Of a DNA stretch of 64,000 nucleotides, positions 1 through 10,936 are shown one piece after another. The notes under the pieces are model-generated. The model made no database searches, had not been told where the DNA came from, and was given only the letters and a program-made list of their open reading frames with translations. The position numbers and the translations under genes were made by a program. The stretch is from an uncultured Methanolobus sp. (GTDB lineage Archaea > Halobacteriota > Methanosarcinia > Methanosarcinales > Methanosarcinaceae): contig NZ_OY763421.1 of assembly GCF_963667555.1 (NCBI RefSeq), positions 248,001 through 312,000 of the forward strand. Direction: 5' to 3'. Position 1 is the first letter of the stretch; the number at the start of each line of letters is the position of its first letter.

Positions 1-1566
1 AACGTTAAGCGGATCAACTACGGAGTCAAGTGTTTCGTTGATTCCGTCAAGAACACGTTTGAATCCGCCTTCATAGCCGGAAGAGTCTGCTCTGTAAGCA
101 AGATGTCCTGATTTGGCCGCATCTGTCAGGTCAACGGTCTCATTGATCATTCCATTGACATTTTCCATCATTTTTATAAAAGAAGGAGTAATGTTATCGT
201 TCTCTGAACGTTTTCCACTTCCGTTTCCTATTTCACGATATTCAGAAAGGTCGCTCATATCTCCACGTGATATGTTCTGGGCTGTGTCTGTTATATGGAG
301 AAGACGGCCACGGACATCATTTACTGCATTACCGACTTCAGCATAGATTCCCTGGTAGTTGCCTTCCACGTGGCTGGTATAATCATTGACTGCCATTTTC
401 TGCAGTACATTATTTGCCTCGACCATGCCGCCAAGACCATCGATACATGCATTGATGTTGTCTTTTATCTTGTTGAAGTCACCATGATAGTCATCTGTTA
501 TTTTCTCAGGGATCTCTCCCTTTGAGATACGGTCTACATAATCTGCTGTCACGTAAAGTGGGTTTGTCAATGCGTCAAATGCACCGTTTACGGTACTTAC
601 AGCTTCCTGGAAAAGACCGCTGAAATTAGAAGAATCCAATCTGTATTCCAGGTTTCCGGCCTCAGCAGCCTGTCCAAGTTCTATGAACTCGTCGGCCATT
701 CCCTTGACAGTTTCCATGAGTCCGATGGTGTATGGCAATAACCTGTCATTATCAGAACGCTTTCCAGCCTGCTTGTATCTTGGCAGGTCACTGAAGTCAC
801 CTCTGGCCATGTATTCGAATGTACGCTGGATGTTCAGGAGTCTGTTGCGGACTTCATTGACTGCATACGCATTGTCTTTGAAAATTCCGTCATACTGGCC
901 TTCCACGCCATTGTCAAAGTCATTGACAGCCAGTTTAAGCAGTATGTCCGTACTTTCGGTAAGTGGTTTTGCAATTGAATCAAGAGTATTGTTCAGGTTC
1001 TCTATAATGGTCCTGAATTCTCCACCGTGTCTGGTGGCATCAGCACGGATGTCTACTTTACCTTCTGAACCGGCCTGTGCCAGCATTTCAGAATCTTCGA
1101 TAAGAGCGTTAATGGCATCTACACAAACGTTGAGCCTGTCCTTAAAATCGTTGTAACTGCCTTTGAATTCCTTTGTTATTTTAGGAGGAATGTCTCCGTC
1201 TGAAAGGCGTGTCACATATTTTGATGCTGCCATAAATGGAGTTACTATGGCATCAAGCATCTGGTTAACACCTGCTGCAAGTTCCCTGTATTCTCCATCA
1301 AAGTCTTCAGGTTTTGTCCTGATGTCCAGGCGACCTTCAACGGTTGCGGTTACCATCTGATTTACCTGCTTTGATAGTTCATGCTGTTGTTCAACTTCAT
1401 TTTTCCATCCAGCAGCCTTATCTAAGAATGCATTTAGCGCATCTGCCATTTCTTTCTCGACACCTGTTGATGTCAGATCAAGTCTTGCATCGAACCGCCC
1501 TTCATCAACTGATTTCAAGACTCCGATGATCTCTTTGTATACTTTATTGTTGTTTTTCCCTAACAT
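1..1566 (-). CDS. Poly-HAMP chemoreceptor-like protein, C-terminus outside window
   Basis: The 522 codons seen are the N-terminal part of a signalling protein; the gene runs off the window start, so a methyl-accepting domain is expected but not seen. The visible part is a chain of HAMP-like units with recurring motifs such as [20 protein letters not shown] and GKRSDNDRLLPYTIGLME, closely paralogous to the receptor at 2302-6144. There is no signal peptide or membrane segment, so it should be cytoplasmic. The ATG at 1564-1566 follows GGGTG with good spacing, and the protein opens MLGKNN, aligning with MFGIND of the paralogue. It lies downstream of cheW on the same strand with a 183-nt gap that includes A+T-rich promoter-like DNA, so it may have its own promoter. 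The ligand is unknown. Confidence 0.85.
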   Translation of the reverse strand, partial: MLGKNNNKVYKEIIGVLKSVDEGRFDARLDLTSTGVEKEMADALNAFLDKAAGWKNEVEQQHELSKQVNQMVTATVEGRLDIRTKPEDFDGEYRELAAGVNQMLDAIVTPFMAASKYVTRLSDGDIPPKITKEFKGSYNDFKDRLNVCVDAINALIEDSEMLAQAGSEGKVDIRADATRHGGEFRTIIENLNNTLDSIAKPLTESTDILLKLAVNDFDNGVEGQYDGIFKDNAYAVNEVRNRLLNIQRTFEYMARGDFSDLPRYKQAGKRSDNDRLLPYTIGLMETVKGMADEFIELGQAAEAGNLEYRLDSSNFSGLFQEAVSTVNGAFDALTNPLYVTADYVDRISKGEIPEKITDDYHGDFNKIKDNINACIDGLGGMVEANNVLQKMAVNDYTSHVEGNYQGIYAEVGNAVNDVRGRLLHITDTAQNISRGDMSDLSEYREIGNGSGKRSENDNITPSFIKMMENVNGMINETVDLTDAAKSGHLAYRADSSGYEGGFKRVLDGINETLDSVVDPLNV

Positions 1567-1749
1567 GTTTTCACCCTACAGTCATAAAAGTCATCTCTCA
1601 AGGTTAACTTTTACATACCTGCTGCCGATTTGCACATCATACTATTCAGTATAATTATAATTATGCAGATTTAGAGATGTTTATAATTATATAAAAATAT
1701 ATCCTCAAATACTATATAAATGCACGCATATATCAATTAGCGCCTTATG

Positions 1750-2286
1750 CTAGTGATTTATTTTTAAAATGGACAATGAAGAAACCATGTCCTGATATCC
1801 GGAATCAGCAATATTCAATTGTTCATCTTTTCCTAATATCTTCCTGGATTCTATCAATAGAAGAATACGGTCTTCAAGTTTAGCTACATCTTTCACACAT
1901 TCTGAACTTTTACTAGGTGTGAGGATGTCAGGTGCCGGATTAATATCAGCGTATGGAATTCTGAGTACTTCACTTACGGAATCGACCATAATTCCTACAG
2001 TAATATCATCAAGTTCTGTGATAATTATGCGTGAATTGTGGTCCTGCTCTTTAGTCTGCAAATTTAACCTATTTGCAATGTTCACTGCTACAATGATGTC
2101 CCCGCGGATATTGACAACCCCTTCAACATAATCAGGAGATTGTGGGATTTGTACTAGCTCAGGGATACGAATTATCTCCTTCACGCTCATTATGTCCATT
2201 CCAAATTCTTCGCCAGCAAGTTGAAAAACAACTACCTGGAGCATATCTCCAGGAGCTGCTTTTGAACTTGAGATCGTATCTTCCAT
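1750..2286 (-). CDS. cheW: Chemotaxis coupling protein CheW
   Basis: This 178-aa protein is a single CheW domain, the adaptor that links chemoreceptors to the histidine kinase CheA. The sequence VVFQLAGEEFGMDIMSVKEI at about residues 19-38, the segment RIPQSPDYVEGVVNIRGDII near residues 40-65 and GIMVDSVSEVLRIPYADINP near 98-117 are the classic conserved blocks. It starts 15 nt after the stop of the poly-HAMP receptor and is almost certainly co-transcribed and co-functional with it. No CheA, CheY, CheR or CheB gene is present in the window, so the kinase partner must be encoded elsewhere. Confidence 0.93.
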   Translation of the reverse strand: MEDTISSSKAAPGDMLQVVVFQLAGEEFGMDIMSVKEIIRIPELVQIPQSPDYVEGVVNIRGDIIVAVNIANRLNLQTKEQDHNSRIIITELDDITVGIMVDSVSEVLRIPYADINPAPDILTPSKSSECVKDVAKLEDRILLLIESRKILGKDEQLNIADSGYQDMVSSLSILKINH

Positions 2287-2301
2287 CCATGTCCGTTCTT
2301 A

Positions 2302-5300
2302 TCAGGCAAGTGCAGTATTCTTAGTAGAAGATCCCCTGGTTTTAGTCTTGTCAGAGCCGGCATGATCGTCCATATTCGTTCTGGACTCAGTGCAAACAAT
2401 TCTGAACCTTGCAACCACTTTCTTCATGTCTTTTGCGATCTCTGATAACTCATCAGCAGAGTTTGCCAGTTCATGCATTGAAGATGTCTGTTCCTGAACA
2501 GCTGCTGCAGTTTGTTCAGTTCCTGCTGCTGTTTCTTCTGAAATTGATGCTACTTCCTCTATTGACGATGCTACCTGTTCAATGGCAGCAGATTGTTCTT
2601 CAGCAGCAGCAGCAATATCTACGACCATCCTTGTGATGTCGTCAACAGCGATAATTACCTGTTCGATCTCCCTGACACCTTCTCCTAAAGATTCGGCACC
2701 CTTTGTAACTTCAGTGGTACCCATCTCCATGGAGCTAACTGCTTCAGAAGTACCTTCCTGAATCTCATGGATAAGGTCTGCTATCTGCTTTGCAGCGTTT
2801 CCGGAATCTTCTGCAAGCTTTCTGACCTCATCTGCAACCACTGCAAATCCACGACCATGTTCTCCTGCACGCGCTGCTTCTATTGCAGCATTAAGGGCAA
2901 GCATGTTTGTCTGGTCAGCAATGCTTGTGATAAGGTTAACTATCTCATCAATGCGCTTTGATTTTTCTTCAAGGTCGTTAATAACTGAAGCTGAACCGGA
3001 CACTGCATCTTTGATGCCGTCCATCATTCTGAGAAGTTCATTGCTTGTCCTTCCAAGCTCGGTCATTTTCTGGTTTGATTCACGTGCATGGCTTGCAACA
3101 TTCTGTGAATTGGATGCAACATCCTGGATACTCTGTGTCATGTGCTGCATTGTACGTGATACTTCTTCAGTTTTGACAGACTGGTCGTGAGACCCGCGTG
3201 ATATCTCTTCAACAGTTCCTGCAACCTCGGTTGCGGAAGAGTTCAGTTGTGTGGTTGCTGCTGACATACTTTCTGCAGTATTGACCACCATCTCAGCAAC
3301 ATCCATTACATGTGATACAACATCGTTGAGTGACATACGTGCACTTTCAATTCCATCAGTAAGCTTTCTGAAATCACCAACAGATTCTACAGCAACTCCT
3401 CTTGTAAGGTTGTCTTTTGACATCTCTGCCAAAACCTCGCTGGTATCATCTATCAGTTCCTGAAGGTTATCGCCAAAAGAGTTCAGTGTATTTGCCAGTT
3501 CGTCAAAGTCACCATTCATTTTCGTTGTGACTCTGGCACCGAGATCGCCTTTTGCATATGAGTTGAGCACTTCACAACTTATCTTCAATGGGCTGACTAT
3601 GGCATCAAGGGTGTTGTTAAAACCTGCAACGATCCTGGCAAAGTCTCCTCCATGATGGGAATCATCAGCACGAACGTAGAGCTGTCCTTCTACGCCTGCC
3701 TGTGCCAGTAATTGAGAGTCCTTTACAAGGAGGTTAATGGCATCGATACAGATGTTGATATTGTTCTTTATTTCGTTGAAGTCGCCATAATAAGTATCTG
3801 TGATCCTTTGTGGAATGTCACCTTTTGAAATTCTGTCAATGTATTCGGCAGCCACGTTCAATGGTGATACCACTGCATCAAAAGCATCATTGACGTCCTG
3901 TATGGCTTCTTTGTATACTCCCTCAAAACCAGAAGGATCAGCTCTGAAGTCCAGCTTACCTTCCTCCACAGCAGCACCAAGGGCAACGAACTGGTCAACA
4001 AGGCCCTGTATGTTTTCCATCATGTGGATGTACGCAGGCAGAAACTCATCGTTTTCCGATCTCTTGCCGATGCCTCTGTAAACTTCAAGCATCTGAAGAT
4101 CACCTACAGCGATCTCTTTGGTAGTATCCAGAATACGAATAATATGGTCTAAAGCCTCATTTGTTCCTTCTGCAAGTTCCCCGAATATTCCCTGGTACTT
4201 GTTTTCTACTTTTACGGTAAGATCATTGACTGCTGAGTTGTGAAGAACTTTATTACATTCAGTAAGAGCTCCGAGTCCGTCAATGCACATATTGAGGTTG
4301 TTTTTGATCTCATTGAAGTCTCCTCTGTATTCATCTGTGATCTTTTCCGGTATGTCACCTTTTGAGATACGGTCTACATATTCCGCAGCCACGTTCAACG
4401 GACCAATAAAAGAGTCAAGGGTTTCGTTCACGGCATTGACAATGTCTCTTGGATTTCCTTCAAACAGATCTATGTTGGCACGTGCATCAAGTCTTCCGTT
4501 GACTGCTGCATCAGCAAGTTTGAGCACTTCCTTTGTGACGTTTATCTCAGATGTCATGTCCATTACATATTCAAGACCACCGATTATCTCGCCTTCACTG
4601 TTCTTTAAAGGAGTTGCAGTATAACGAATTGGTAATTCTCCGGCTGGAAGATCTGCAACGGTGTCAGCTGAAGATATCGAACCATCTTTCATAGCTCTGC
4701 CAACACGGCAATTTTCCGTTTGACAATGTGGAGTATTGAATAGCTCATAACATTTCATGCCCTTGCATTCTGCAGCAGTTTTTCCTACTGCGTTTGCTCC
4801 GGCAGGATTCATGAATGTGACATTGAATTGCTTGTCAACTGCCATTACTGGAGCTGGAATCCTATTTAGGAGTTCTACTTTAGAACCGGACTCTTCAAGA
4901 GCATTCTTGATCTCTGTCTGGTCCATGAATATTTCAAGGGAGCCAATCACTTTTCCTTCCCTGTTCTTCAGTGGAACGCCACTACATGTAATATGTACGT
5001 CTTTTCCAAGGTTTGCAACAGCTTCACCCTGTTCGACTGAATTTGAGATCATGGAACGTGTGCATACACAACTGTCGGTCTTACACACATTAGTATTGTA
5101 GTGTTCGTAGCATTTTGTGCCAACCATAAAGCCAGTTGACAGGTTCACTGTTTCTGCTGCTTTCGTATTAACATAATTGATGTTGTAGTCACGGTCAATT
5201 ATCATGAATGGGACAGGGATGCTGTCAATATGACCTACAAGCGTCTCTACAACATGGTTCATACCTTCCACAAGTCTTGCATATTCGCCGTTGAATTTTG

Positions 5301-6144
5301 CAGGATCTGCACGAGTTGCCAGTTTTCCTTCAATTGCTGCATCAGTAAGGAATTCAGCTTCTTCAAGTAATGAGTTGATGGAATCGATACAAAGGTTGAG
5401 ATTATTCTTTACCTCGTTAAAGTCACCGCTATAAGAATCTGTGATCTTCTGCGGAATATCTCCTTTTGAAATACGGTCTATGTATTCCGCTGCGACATTA
5501 AGAGGACCGATGAATGCGTCAAGACAGCCGTTCACGCCTTCCACGACCTTGCGGAAATCTCCGTTATGCCTGCTGGCATCAGCACGCATGTCAAGCTGTC
5601 CTTCAACTCCTGCCTGCGCCAGCATGATTGAATCTTCCACCAGGGCATTGATGGAGTCTATGCACATGTTGAGATTATTCTTTATCTCGTTGAAGTCGCC
5701 TTTGTATTCGTCAGTTATCTTTTCAGGAATATCGCCTTTTGAAATGCGGTCTATGTATTCTGCAGAAACGTTAAGTGGTCCCATTACAGCGTCAAGAAGC
5801 CTGTTAATTCCGTCCATGACATCTTTACAGTTTCCAAATAGTTCGGAGCTGTTCCCACGGGCATCAAGCTTGCCTTCAACTACAGAATTTATGAGCTCTA
5901 CAAGCTGGTTTGCAAGCATCTCAGTATGCAAATCTTCTGCTTCTTTTAGTTCAATTATGCTTCTTTTTTTCAGCACTTCATTTTTAAGAGAAAAGTAGTC
6001 ATCCAGAAGTGAGTTAAAGGATTGTGCCAGTTTTTCATCCATGGCTGAATTTTTAGGGGAGATTCTGGCTTCTGAATCCCCAGAGTTCACTGCCTCAAGT
6101 ACATTCGTAAGTTCTGTTTTTAATTTATCATTAATTCCGAACAT
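2302..6144 (-). CDS. Soluble poly-HAMP, double-PAS methyl-accepting receptor
   Basis: The protein is about 1280 aa and has no membrane segment, so it is a cytoplasmic sensor feeding CheW/CheA. Order of parts: an N-terminal helical region; HAMP pairs repeating [18 protein letters not shown] (near residues 125, 220, 585 and again later); two consecutive PAS domains (about 305-420 and 430-540); more HAMP units; and a C-terminal methyl-accepting signalling domain with the hallmark tip [20 protein letters not shown]. Both PAS domains carry a cysteine set beginning KCYE and spaced about C-x8-C-x4-C, which could hold a metal or act as a redox sensor (inference). I prefer the ATG at 6142-6144 because GGGTG lies 4 nt upstream and the paralogue aligns there; the ORF is open to an ATG at 6159. 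Confidence 0.9.
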   Translation of the reverse strand: MFGINDKLKTELTNVLEAVNSGDSEARISPKNSAMDEKLAQSFNSLLDDYFSLKNEVLKKRSIIELKEAEDLHTEMLANQLVELINSVVEGKLDARGNSSELFGNCKDVMDGINRLLDAVMGPLNVSAEYIDRISKGDIPEKITDEYKGDFNEIKNNLNMCIDSINALVEDSIMLAQAGVEGQLDMRADASRHNGDFRKVVEGVNGCLDAFIGPLNVAAEYIDRISKGDIPQKITDSYSGDFNEVKNNLNLCIDSINSLLEEAEFLTDAAIEGKLATRADPAKFNGEYARLVEGMNHVVETLVGHIDSIPVPFMIIDRDYNINYVNTKAAETVNLSTGFMVGTKCYEHYNTNVCKTDSCVCTRSMISNSVEQGEAVANLGKDVHITCSGVPLKNREGKVIGSLEIFMDQTEIKNALEESGSKVELLNRIPAPVMAVDKQFNVTFMNPAGANAVGKTAAECKGMKCYELFNTPHCQTENCRVGRAMKDGSISSADTVADLPAGELPIRYTATPLKNSEGEIIGGLEYVMDMTSEINVTKEVLKLADAAVNGRLDARANIDLFEGNPRDIVNAVNETLDSFIGPLNVAAEYVDRISKGDIPEKITDEYRGDFNEIKNNLNMCIDGLGALTECNKVLHNSAVNDLTVKVENKYQGIFGELAEGTNEALDHIIRILDTTKEIAVGDLQMLEVYRGIGKRSENDEFLPAYIHMMENIQGLVDQFVALGAAVEEGKLDFRADPSGFEGVYKEAIQDVNDAFDAVVSPLNVAAEYIDRISKGDIPQRITDTYYGDFNEIKNNINICIDAINLLVKDSQLLAQAGVEGQLYVRADDSHHGGDFARIVAGFNNTLDAIVSPLKISCEVLNSYAKGDLGARVTTKMNGDFDELANTLNSFGDNLQELIDDTSEVLAEMSKDNLTRGVAVESVGDFRKLTDGIESARMSLNDVVSHVMDVAEMVVNTAESMSAATTQLNSSATEVAGTVEEISRGSHDQSVKTEEVSRTMQHMTQSIQDVASNSQNVASHARESNQKMTELGRTSNELLRMMDGIKDAVSGSASVINDLEEKSKRIDEIVNLITSIADQTNMLALNAAIEAARAGEHGRGFAVVADEVRKLAEDSGNAAKQIADLIHEIQEGTSEAVSSMEMGTTEVTKGAESLGEGVREIEQVIIAVDDITRMVVDIAAAAEEQSAAIEQVASSIEEVASISEETAAGTEQTAAAVQEQTSSMHELANSADELSEIAKDMKKVVARFRIVCTESRTNMDDHAGSDKTKTRGSSTKNTALA

Positions 6145-6457
6145 CATACACCCGTCCATTCACTATTAGATTTTTTGTGTGTACCTTTTGTGAGAATTGT
6201 TGTGCAATATTCCACATTTGACAAGCATCTTTGCAATGCAAAAGAATATTATAATGATTTAATATATAAATTTAACCTGCATATAATACATAATGAATCA
6301 AATGATCATTGTATTGGATACTTGGTAGGGTCTTTAATGTCATAGCATGCTTATTTTGGTATAAAGTCAATGCAGGTGTCCATGTGATAGTAAAACTTCT
6401 GGCAAATGGTCGTATTGCTCGTAATATTTATAATGGGGAATGTTTTCCATTATATTA
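6145..6457. promoter_or_regulatory. Divergent promoter region with leaderless-type TATA box
   Basis: This 313-nt gap separates the minus-strand receptor operon from the plus-strand HTH-PAS gene. TTTATAA at 6427-6433 lies about 26 nt upstream of the ATG at 6458, the spacing expected between an archaeal TATA box and its transcription start, so the HTH-PAS mRNA is probably leaderless. A+T-rich DNA around 6250-6290 (ATATATAAA on the plus strand) may hold the promoter for the minus-strand operon. AATGATCATT at 6301-6310 is a perfect 10-bp palindrome that could be an operator, though short palindromes occur by chance. Confidence 0.5.
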
Positions 6458-7504
6458 ATGGAGTTATACAAAGAGGAAACTGCCCAGATAAAATCTCTTC
6501 TAAAAGAAAATCCTCGTGGGATGAGTGTTACGGATATTTCTAAAAATGTAGGTGTTAATCGCAATACGGTTGCAAAATATCTGGAGCTCCTGAGGATCAG
6601 CGGTCACATTGAAATGGAAAATGTAGGGACTGCAAAGGTTTATTTTCTGTCGCAGAGAATTCCGGTTTCCACGTTGCTTGACTTTTCATCCGATCATATT
6701 GTAGTTATTGATGATAACAACAAGATAGTTCAGGCCAATGACCGTTTTATAGGACTGACGAAGTTTTCCAAAAGTGAGATACAGGGCAAAAAATTATGCG
6801 ATATCTTCCCACCAATGATCTCCAATACAACCCTCCTGGAAAGTATAAAAGATGCAAGAAAGGGAAATGAGCAGGTTGAGACTTTAGACCTGTTCGTTGA
6901 CAATGAGTTATGTTTCTTTAAGGCCAAGATAATTCCTTCCACATTCGATGATGGAGGAATTGGTGTCACTCTGCTATTGGAAAATATTACAGAGGAGATC
7001 AACTCCAGAAATCTTCTCAGAAGGCAGCAGGAAAAACTTGAAACACTGATCTCACAGAGGACATCTGAGCTTGAAGAAGCGAATATGATGCTGAAAAAAG
7101 AGATCGATGAGAGGAAGAAGATAGAAGAGAACTTAAGGGAAAGTGAAAGCAAATATCGTCTTCTTGCTGAGAATACTATGGACTGCATCTGGACAATAGA
7201 TACTGATATGGTATTTACTTATGTGAATCCTGCAGTCTATGATATAACGGGTTATACTCAGGAGGAGTGGATAGGTACTAAATTAAGTGACCATTTTCCG
7301 GAAAGTGAGATGCAAAAGTTCAACGATATTATTAGATACTTTCAGATAAACGGAACTGATCATTCCCGGACTCGTATTGAATCAGCAATCTATAATAAGG
7401 ACAGAGTTCTGGTGCCTATAGATATCTATGGAAAAATGCTTCTTGATAAGTCCGGAACTTACCTGGGTTTTCAGGGAACTACCAGAAAAATTGAAACTCA
7501 GTAG
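6458..7504 (+). CDS. HTH-PAS-PAS transcriptional regulator or sensor
   Basis: The 348-aa protein joins a winged-helix/HTH domain (about residues 1-65, with GMSVTDISKNVGVNRNTVAK as the recognition region) to a first PAS domain (about 70-185, starting FSSDHIVVIDDNNKIVQAND), a coiled-coil linker (about 190-232) and a second PAS domain (about 233-345, with MDCIWTIDTDMVFTYVNPAV). There is no histidine-kinase or output domain after the PAS modules, so the HTH is the likely output and the protein is a one-component regulator. The start at 6458 is chosen because of the TATA box 26 nt upstream; an ATG at 6440 would add six residues. Its target is unknown; the divergent chemoreceptor operon is the nearest candidate. 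Confidence 0.8.
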   Translation: MELYKEETAQIKSLLKENPRGMSVTDISKNVGVNRNTVAKYLELLRISGHIEMENVGTAKVYFLSQRIPVSTLLDFSSDHIVVIDDNNKIVQANDRFIGLTKFSKSEIQGKKLCDIFPPMISNTTLLESIKDARKGNEQVETLDLFVDNELCFFKAKIIPSTFDDGGIGVTLLLENITEEINSRNLLRRQQEKLETLISQRTSELEEANMMLKKEIDERKKIEENLRESESKYRLLAENTMDCIWTIDTDMVFTYVNPAVYDITGYTQEEWIGTKLSDHFPESEMQKFNDIIRYFQINGTDHSRTRIESAIYNKDRVLVPIDIYGKMLLDKSGTYLGFQGTTRKIETQ

Positions 7505-7629
7505 TAACATTGCAATATCTTTCATGGCAGCGTAACTATATTTTATTAAATTTCTTCCTTTATAAATCATGATTGTGTGGCAGCTGTGGATATATAAACG
7601 CTCACCAGAAACTACATAAAAGAACATGA

Positions 7630-7658
7630 TATATAAGGTACAATTTCATCTGGAAATT
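7630..7658 (+). promoter_or_regulatory. pycBA promoter with operator-like inverted repeat
   Basis: TATATAA at 7630-7636 is a good archaeal TATA box. Immediately downstream, AATTTC (7642-7647) and GAAATT (7653-7658) form an inverted repeat with a 5-nt spacer lying between the TATA box and the predicted transcription start near 7658. That is a favourable place for a repressor to block RNA polymerase. The HTH-containing BirA encoded downstream is one candidate ligand-responsive repressor, by analogy with bacterial BirA (inference). The predicted 5' leader is about 57 nt and ends with CGGAGG before the pycB ATG. Confidence 0.4.
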
Positions 7659-7716
7659 AGATGATTCTCTATCACATTGACCATTATACTATTATAAATA
7701 CTCCCGGAGGATTCCC

Positions 7717-9444
7717 ATGAAAGTAAAAATAACTGAAACTATTCTTCGAGATGCGCATCAATCCCTCATTGCCACAAGAATGCGCACCCGTAACATGCTT
7801 CCTATTGTGGATAAACTTGACCAGGTCGGATATTATTCACTTGAAATGTGGGGCGGTGCAACATTTGACAGTTCTATAAGGTATCTGAACGAAGATCCAT
7901 GGGAGAGACTAAGAGAACTTAAAAAACACATGCAAGAGACTCCTGCACAGATGCTTCTCAGGGGACAGAACCTTGTTGGTTACAGGCACTACTCTGATGA
8001 TGTTGTTGAGAAGTTCGTAAAGAAAGCTTATGAGAATGGTATCGATATTTTCAGAGTGTTCGATGCTGTCAATGACATACGCAACATGGAAAAAGCAATT
8101 ACAGTGGCTAAAAAAGAAGGGGCACACGTACAGGGTACGATTGCTTATACCATCAGCCCTGTTCACACAATAGATAAATATGTGGAGCTTGCAACCGGTC
8201 TTGCAGAGCTTGAATGTGATTCTATTTGTATCAAAGACATGGCAGGCCTTATTTCACCACAGCAGGCATACGATCTTGTAAAGGCACTTAAGGCAGAGGT
8301 AAATATCCCTATTGACCTGCATGCTCATTGTACATCAGGTATGGCTCCTATGAGCTATATGTCCGCATGCAGAGCAGGTGTTGATATTCTTGACACTGCA
8401 CTTTCTCCATTTGCATGGGGAACATCTCAGCCACCTACAGAATCCATCGTAGCAGCGCTTGCTGAGACAAAACGTGCAACAGGACTTGATCTTGGACTGA
8501 TATCTGAAATCTCACAATACTTCAAGGATCTCAAGGAAGAATATCGCTGTATCCTTGACCCGATCTCAGAGCAGGTTGATACCAATGTCCTGCTTTACCA
8601 GATCCCTGGTGGAATGCTTTCAAACCTTGTTTCACAGCTTAAAGAGCAGGATGCACTTGACAAGTTTGACGATGTTCTCAAAGAAATGCCACTTGTCCGT
8701 GCAGAACTTGGTTATCCGCCACTTGTTACACCTACAAGCCAGATCGTAGGTACCCAGGCAGTTCTTAATGTGCTCATGGGTGAAAGATACAAGGTCATTC
8801 CAAAAGAGGTTAAGGATTATGTCCGCGGTCTTTATGGAAGGCCACCACAGAAGATCAGTGACGAGATAGTTGCAAAGATAATAGGTGACGAAGAGCCTAT
8901 CACATGCAGGCCTGCTGACCTTATCGCTCCTGAGTATGAGAAGGCGAAAAAGGAAGCTGAGGAAATGGGCATTGTCAAAAAGGAAGAAGATATCCTTACA
9001 TACGTGCTCTATCCTGCAATCGCTCCTGCATTCCTTAAAGGTGAACTTGAGGAAGAAAAACTTACACCTATCATGGAGAAAAAGCATCCATGTGCTGTAT
9101 CTGATATGGCTGGCATACCAACTGAGTATAAAGTTGAGATCGATGGTGAGGTCTTCAATGTAAAGGTCAATCCTGTTGGCGGTGCTGTGCAGGCTGTTGA
9201 AGCAGCAGATAAACCAACAGCTGATTCTGTACCAGGAGCTGTTACAAGTCACATGCAGGGAATGGTACTTTCAGTAAAAGTTGCTGTCGGGGACTGCATC
9301 ACTGAAGGTGACACAGTTTGTGTTATTGAAGCCATGAAGATGGAGAACGCAATTCATGCACCACATGGCGGAACCGTTAAGGCTATACTGATCTCAGAGG
9401 GCGATGCCGTGAAATCAGGTGATGTACTTTTGAGTATTGAGTAG
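7717..9444 (+). CDS. pycB: Pyruvate carboxylase subunit B (carboxyltransferase plus biotin carrier)
   Basis: This 575-aa subunit transfers the carboxyl group from carboxybiotin to pyruvate, forming oxaloacetate for biosynthesis. Residues 1 to about 460 are the TIM-barrel carboxyltransferase, opening with ITETILRDAHQSLIATRMRT and containing the metal-site region DLHAHCTSGMAP. The C-terminal biotinyl domain (about 500-575) has the biotinylation motif EAMKM with Lys541. Length and architecture match the separate PycB (OadA-like) subunit of methanogens. CGGAGG precedes the ATG. pycA follows after 10 nt and birA shortly after, giving a carboxylase-plus-biotinylation cluster. An oxaloacetate decarboxylase role is less likely because no membrane beta or gamma subunit is nearby. 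Confidence 0.95.
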   Translation: MKVKITETILRDAHQSLIATRMRTRNMLPIVDKLDQVGYYSLEMWGGATFDSSIRYLNEDPWERLRELKKHMQETPAQMLLRGQNLVGYRHYSDDVVEKFVKKAYENGIDIFRVFDAVNDIRNMEKAITVAKKEGAHVQGTIAYTISPVHTIDKYVELATGLAELECDSICIKDMAGLISPQQAYDLVKALKAEVNIPIDLHAHCTSGMAPMSYMSACRAGVDILDTALSPFAWGTSQPPTESIVAALAETKRATGLDLGLISEISQYFKDLKEEYRCILDPISEQVDTNVLLYQIPGGMLSNLVSQLKEQDALDKFDDVLKEMPLVRAELGYPPLVTPTSQIVGTQAVLNVLMGERYKVIPKEVKDYVRGLYGRPPQKISDEIVAKIIGDEEPITCRPADLIAPEYEKAKKEAEEMGIVKKEEDILTYVLYPAIAPAFLKGELEEEKLTPIMEKKHPCAVSDMAGIPTEYKVEIDGEVFNVKVNPVGGAVQAVEAADKPTADSVPGAVTSHMQGMVLSVKVAVGDCITEGDTVCVIEAMKMENAIHAPHGGTVKAILISEGDAVKSGDVLLSIE

Positions 9445-9454
9445 GTGAACAGAC

Positions 9455-10936
9455 ATGTTCAAGAAAGTACTTATCGCTAACAGGGGTGAGATAGCAATTC
9501 GTGCAATGCGTGCATGCCGTGAGCTCGGTGTGCAGACCGTTGCAGTTCACTCCGAAGCTGACAAGAATGCTCTCTTTGCAAAATATGCAGATGAAGCATA
9601 CCATATTGGCCCTGCACCTTCAAGCCAGAGCTATCTGAATGGTGACAGGATAATTGAAGTTGCACTTGAATGCGGAGCAGAAGGAATACACCCGGGATAT
9701 GGTTTCCTTTCAGAAAATGCTAAATTCGCACGCAAGTGTGAGGAAGCAGGTATTACATTCATCGGTCCTTCCAGCAGGGCTATCGAGCAGATGGGAAGCA
9801 AGATAGCTGCCAGAAACACTATGATAGCAGCTGGAGTTCCTGTGGTTCCAGGAACCAACGAAGCAATCTCAGACCCGGAAGAAGCCGCAGATATCGCAGA
9901 TGGCATTGGTTATCCTGTAATTATCAAGGCATCTGCAGGCGGCGGTGGAATCGGAATGAAGATAGTTCATTCCAGGAAAGATTTCAACAATGCTCTTCAT
10001 TCTATTCAGTCAGTTGCAGAATCTGCATTTGGTGATTCGACCGTATTTATAGAGAAATATGTTGAGGAGCCAAGACACATTGAGTTCCAGATACTTGCTG
10101 ACAAGTATGGTGATGCTGTCTATGTCATGGAAAGGGAATGCTCTATCCAGCGCAGACACCAGAAACTCATTGAAGAGGCACCATCCCCGGTAATGACACC
10201 GGAACTGCGCGAGCAGATGGGAGAAACTGCTGTAAAGGCTGCAAAGGCTATCGGTTATGAGAATGCAGGTACAGTTGAGTTCCTTTATTCCAAGGGTGAT
10301 TTCTATTTCCTTGAGGTTAACACAAGGCTTCAGGTAGAACATACTATCAGTGAGATGATCACAGGTATCGATCTTGCAAAACAGCAGCTCCATATCGCAT
10401 GTGGCGAACCATTGCCATTCAAACAGGAAGATATCACTATCCGTGGATGGGCCATTGAGTGTCGTATCAATGCAGAGGATCCACTAAATGATTTTGCTCC
10501 TTCACCTGGTAAAATAAGGAGATACCGCTCCGCAGGTGGGCCGGGTATCAGGGTAGACAGTGGTGTCCACATGGGTTACACCATCTCTCCATATTACGAT
10601 TCAATGATCTCCAAGCTCTGTGCATGGGGAAGTGACAGGAACGAAGCCATTGACAGGATGCAGCGTGCACTCTATGAGTACGTTGTTGTTGGAGTAACTA
10701 CTAACATACCATTCCACAAGGCAGTTCTCAGGCATCCTGCATTCAGGGAAGGAAAACTCACCACCCATTTCATAGATGACTATCATATCATCGATGATGT
10801 CAGAAAGGTTGTTGAGGAAGATTCTGCCAAGGGAGCAACTCTTGCGTCAGCACTTTCCAACCAGGATCAGAAAGTTGCTGCTGTAACTGCTGCCGTAAGT
10901 TCATATGTGAATGCTGCCAAAAAACAGACAAAGTAA
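9455..10936 (+). CDS. pycA: Pyruvate carboxylase subunit A (biotin carboxylase)
   Basis: The 493-aa protein carboxylates the biotin on PycB using ATP and bicarbonate. It shows the standard order of biotin carboxylase: an N-terminal domain starting [20 protein letters not shown], the glycine-rich ATP-grasp loop [12 protein letters not shown] near residue 160, [20 protein letters not shown] near 230, and the catalytic segment [20 protein letters not shown] near 286-305. The length is normal for a stand-alone biotin carboxylase. GGTGA lies upstream of the ATG. It is translated 10 nt after pycB. A hairpin overlaps its stop codon (see 10913-10950). Confidence 0.96.
   Translation: MFKKVLIANRGEIAIRAMRACRELGVQTVAVHSEADKNALFAKYADEAYHIGPAPSSQSYLNGDRIIEVALECGAEGIHPGYGFLSENAKFARKCEEAGITFIGPSSRAIEQMGSKIAARNTMIAAGVPVVPGTNEAISDPEEAADIADGIGYPVIIKASAGGGGIGMKIVHSRKDFNNALHSIQSVAESAFGDSTVFIEKYVEEPRHIEFQILADKYGDAVYVMERECSIQRRHQKLIEEAPSPVMTPELREQMGETAVKAAKAIGYENAGTVEFLYSKGDFYFLEVNTRLQVEHTISEMITGIDLAKQQLHIACGEPLPFKQEDITIRGWAIECRINAEDPLNDFAPSPGKIRRYRSAGGPGIRVDSGVHMGYTISPYYDSMISKLCAWGSDRNEAIDRMQRALYEYVVVGVTTNIPFHKAVLRHPAFREGKLTTHFIDDYHIIDDVRKVVEEDSAKGATLASALSNQDQKVAAVTAAVSSYVNAAKKQTK

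Noticed and set aside
5441-5998. A 185-codon plus-strand frame opposite the poly-HAMP receptor
   Set aside because: It is antisense to strongly conserved HAMP repeats; the open frame follows from codon bias on the other strand, and similar antisense frames recur at every HAMP repeat.
8632-9252. A 206-codon minus-strand frame opposite pycB
   Set aside because: It is antisense to the conserved carboxyltransferase, with no recognisable domain and no ribosome-binding site.
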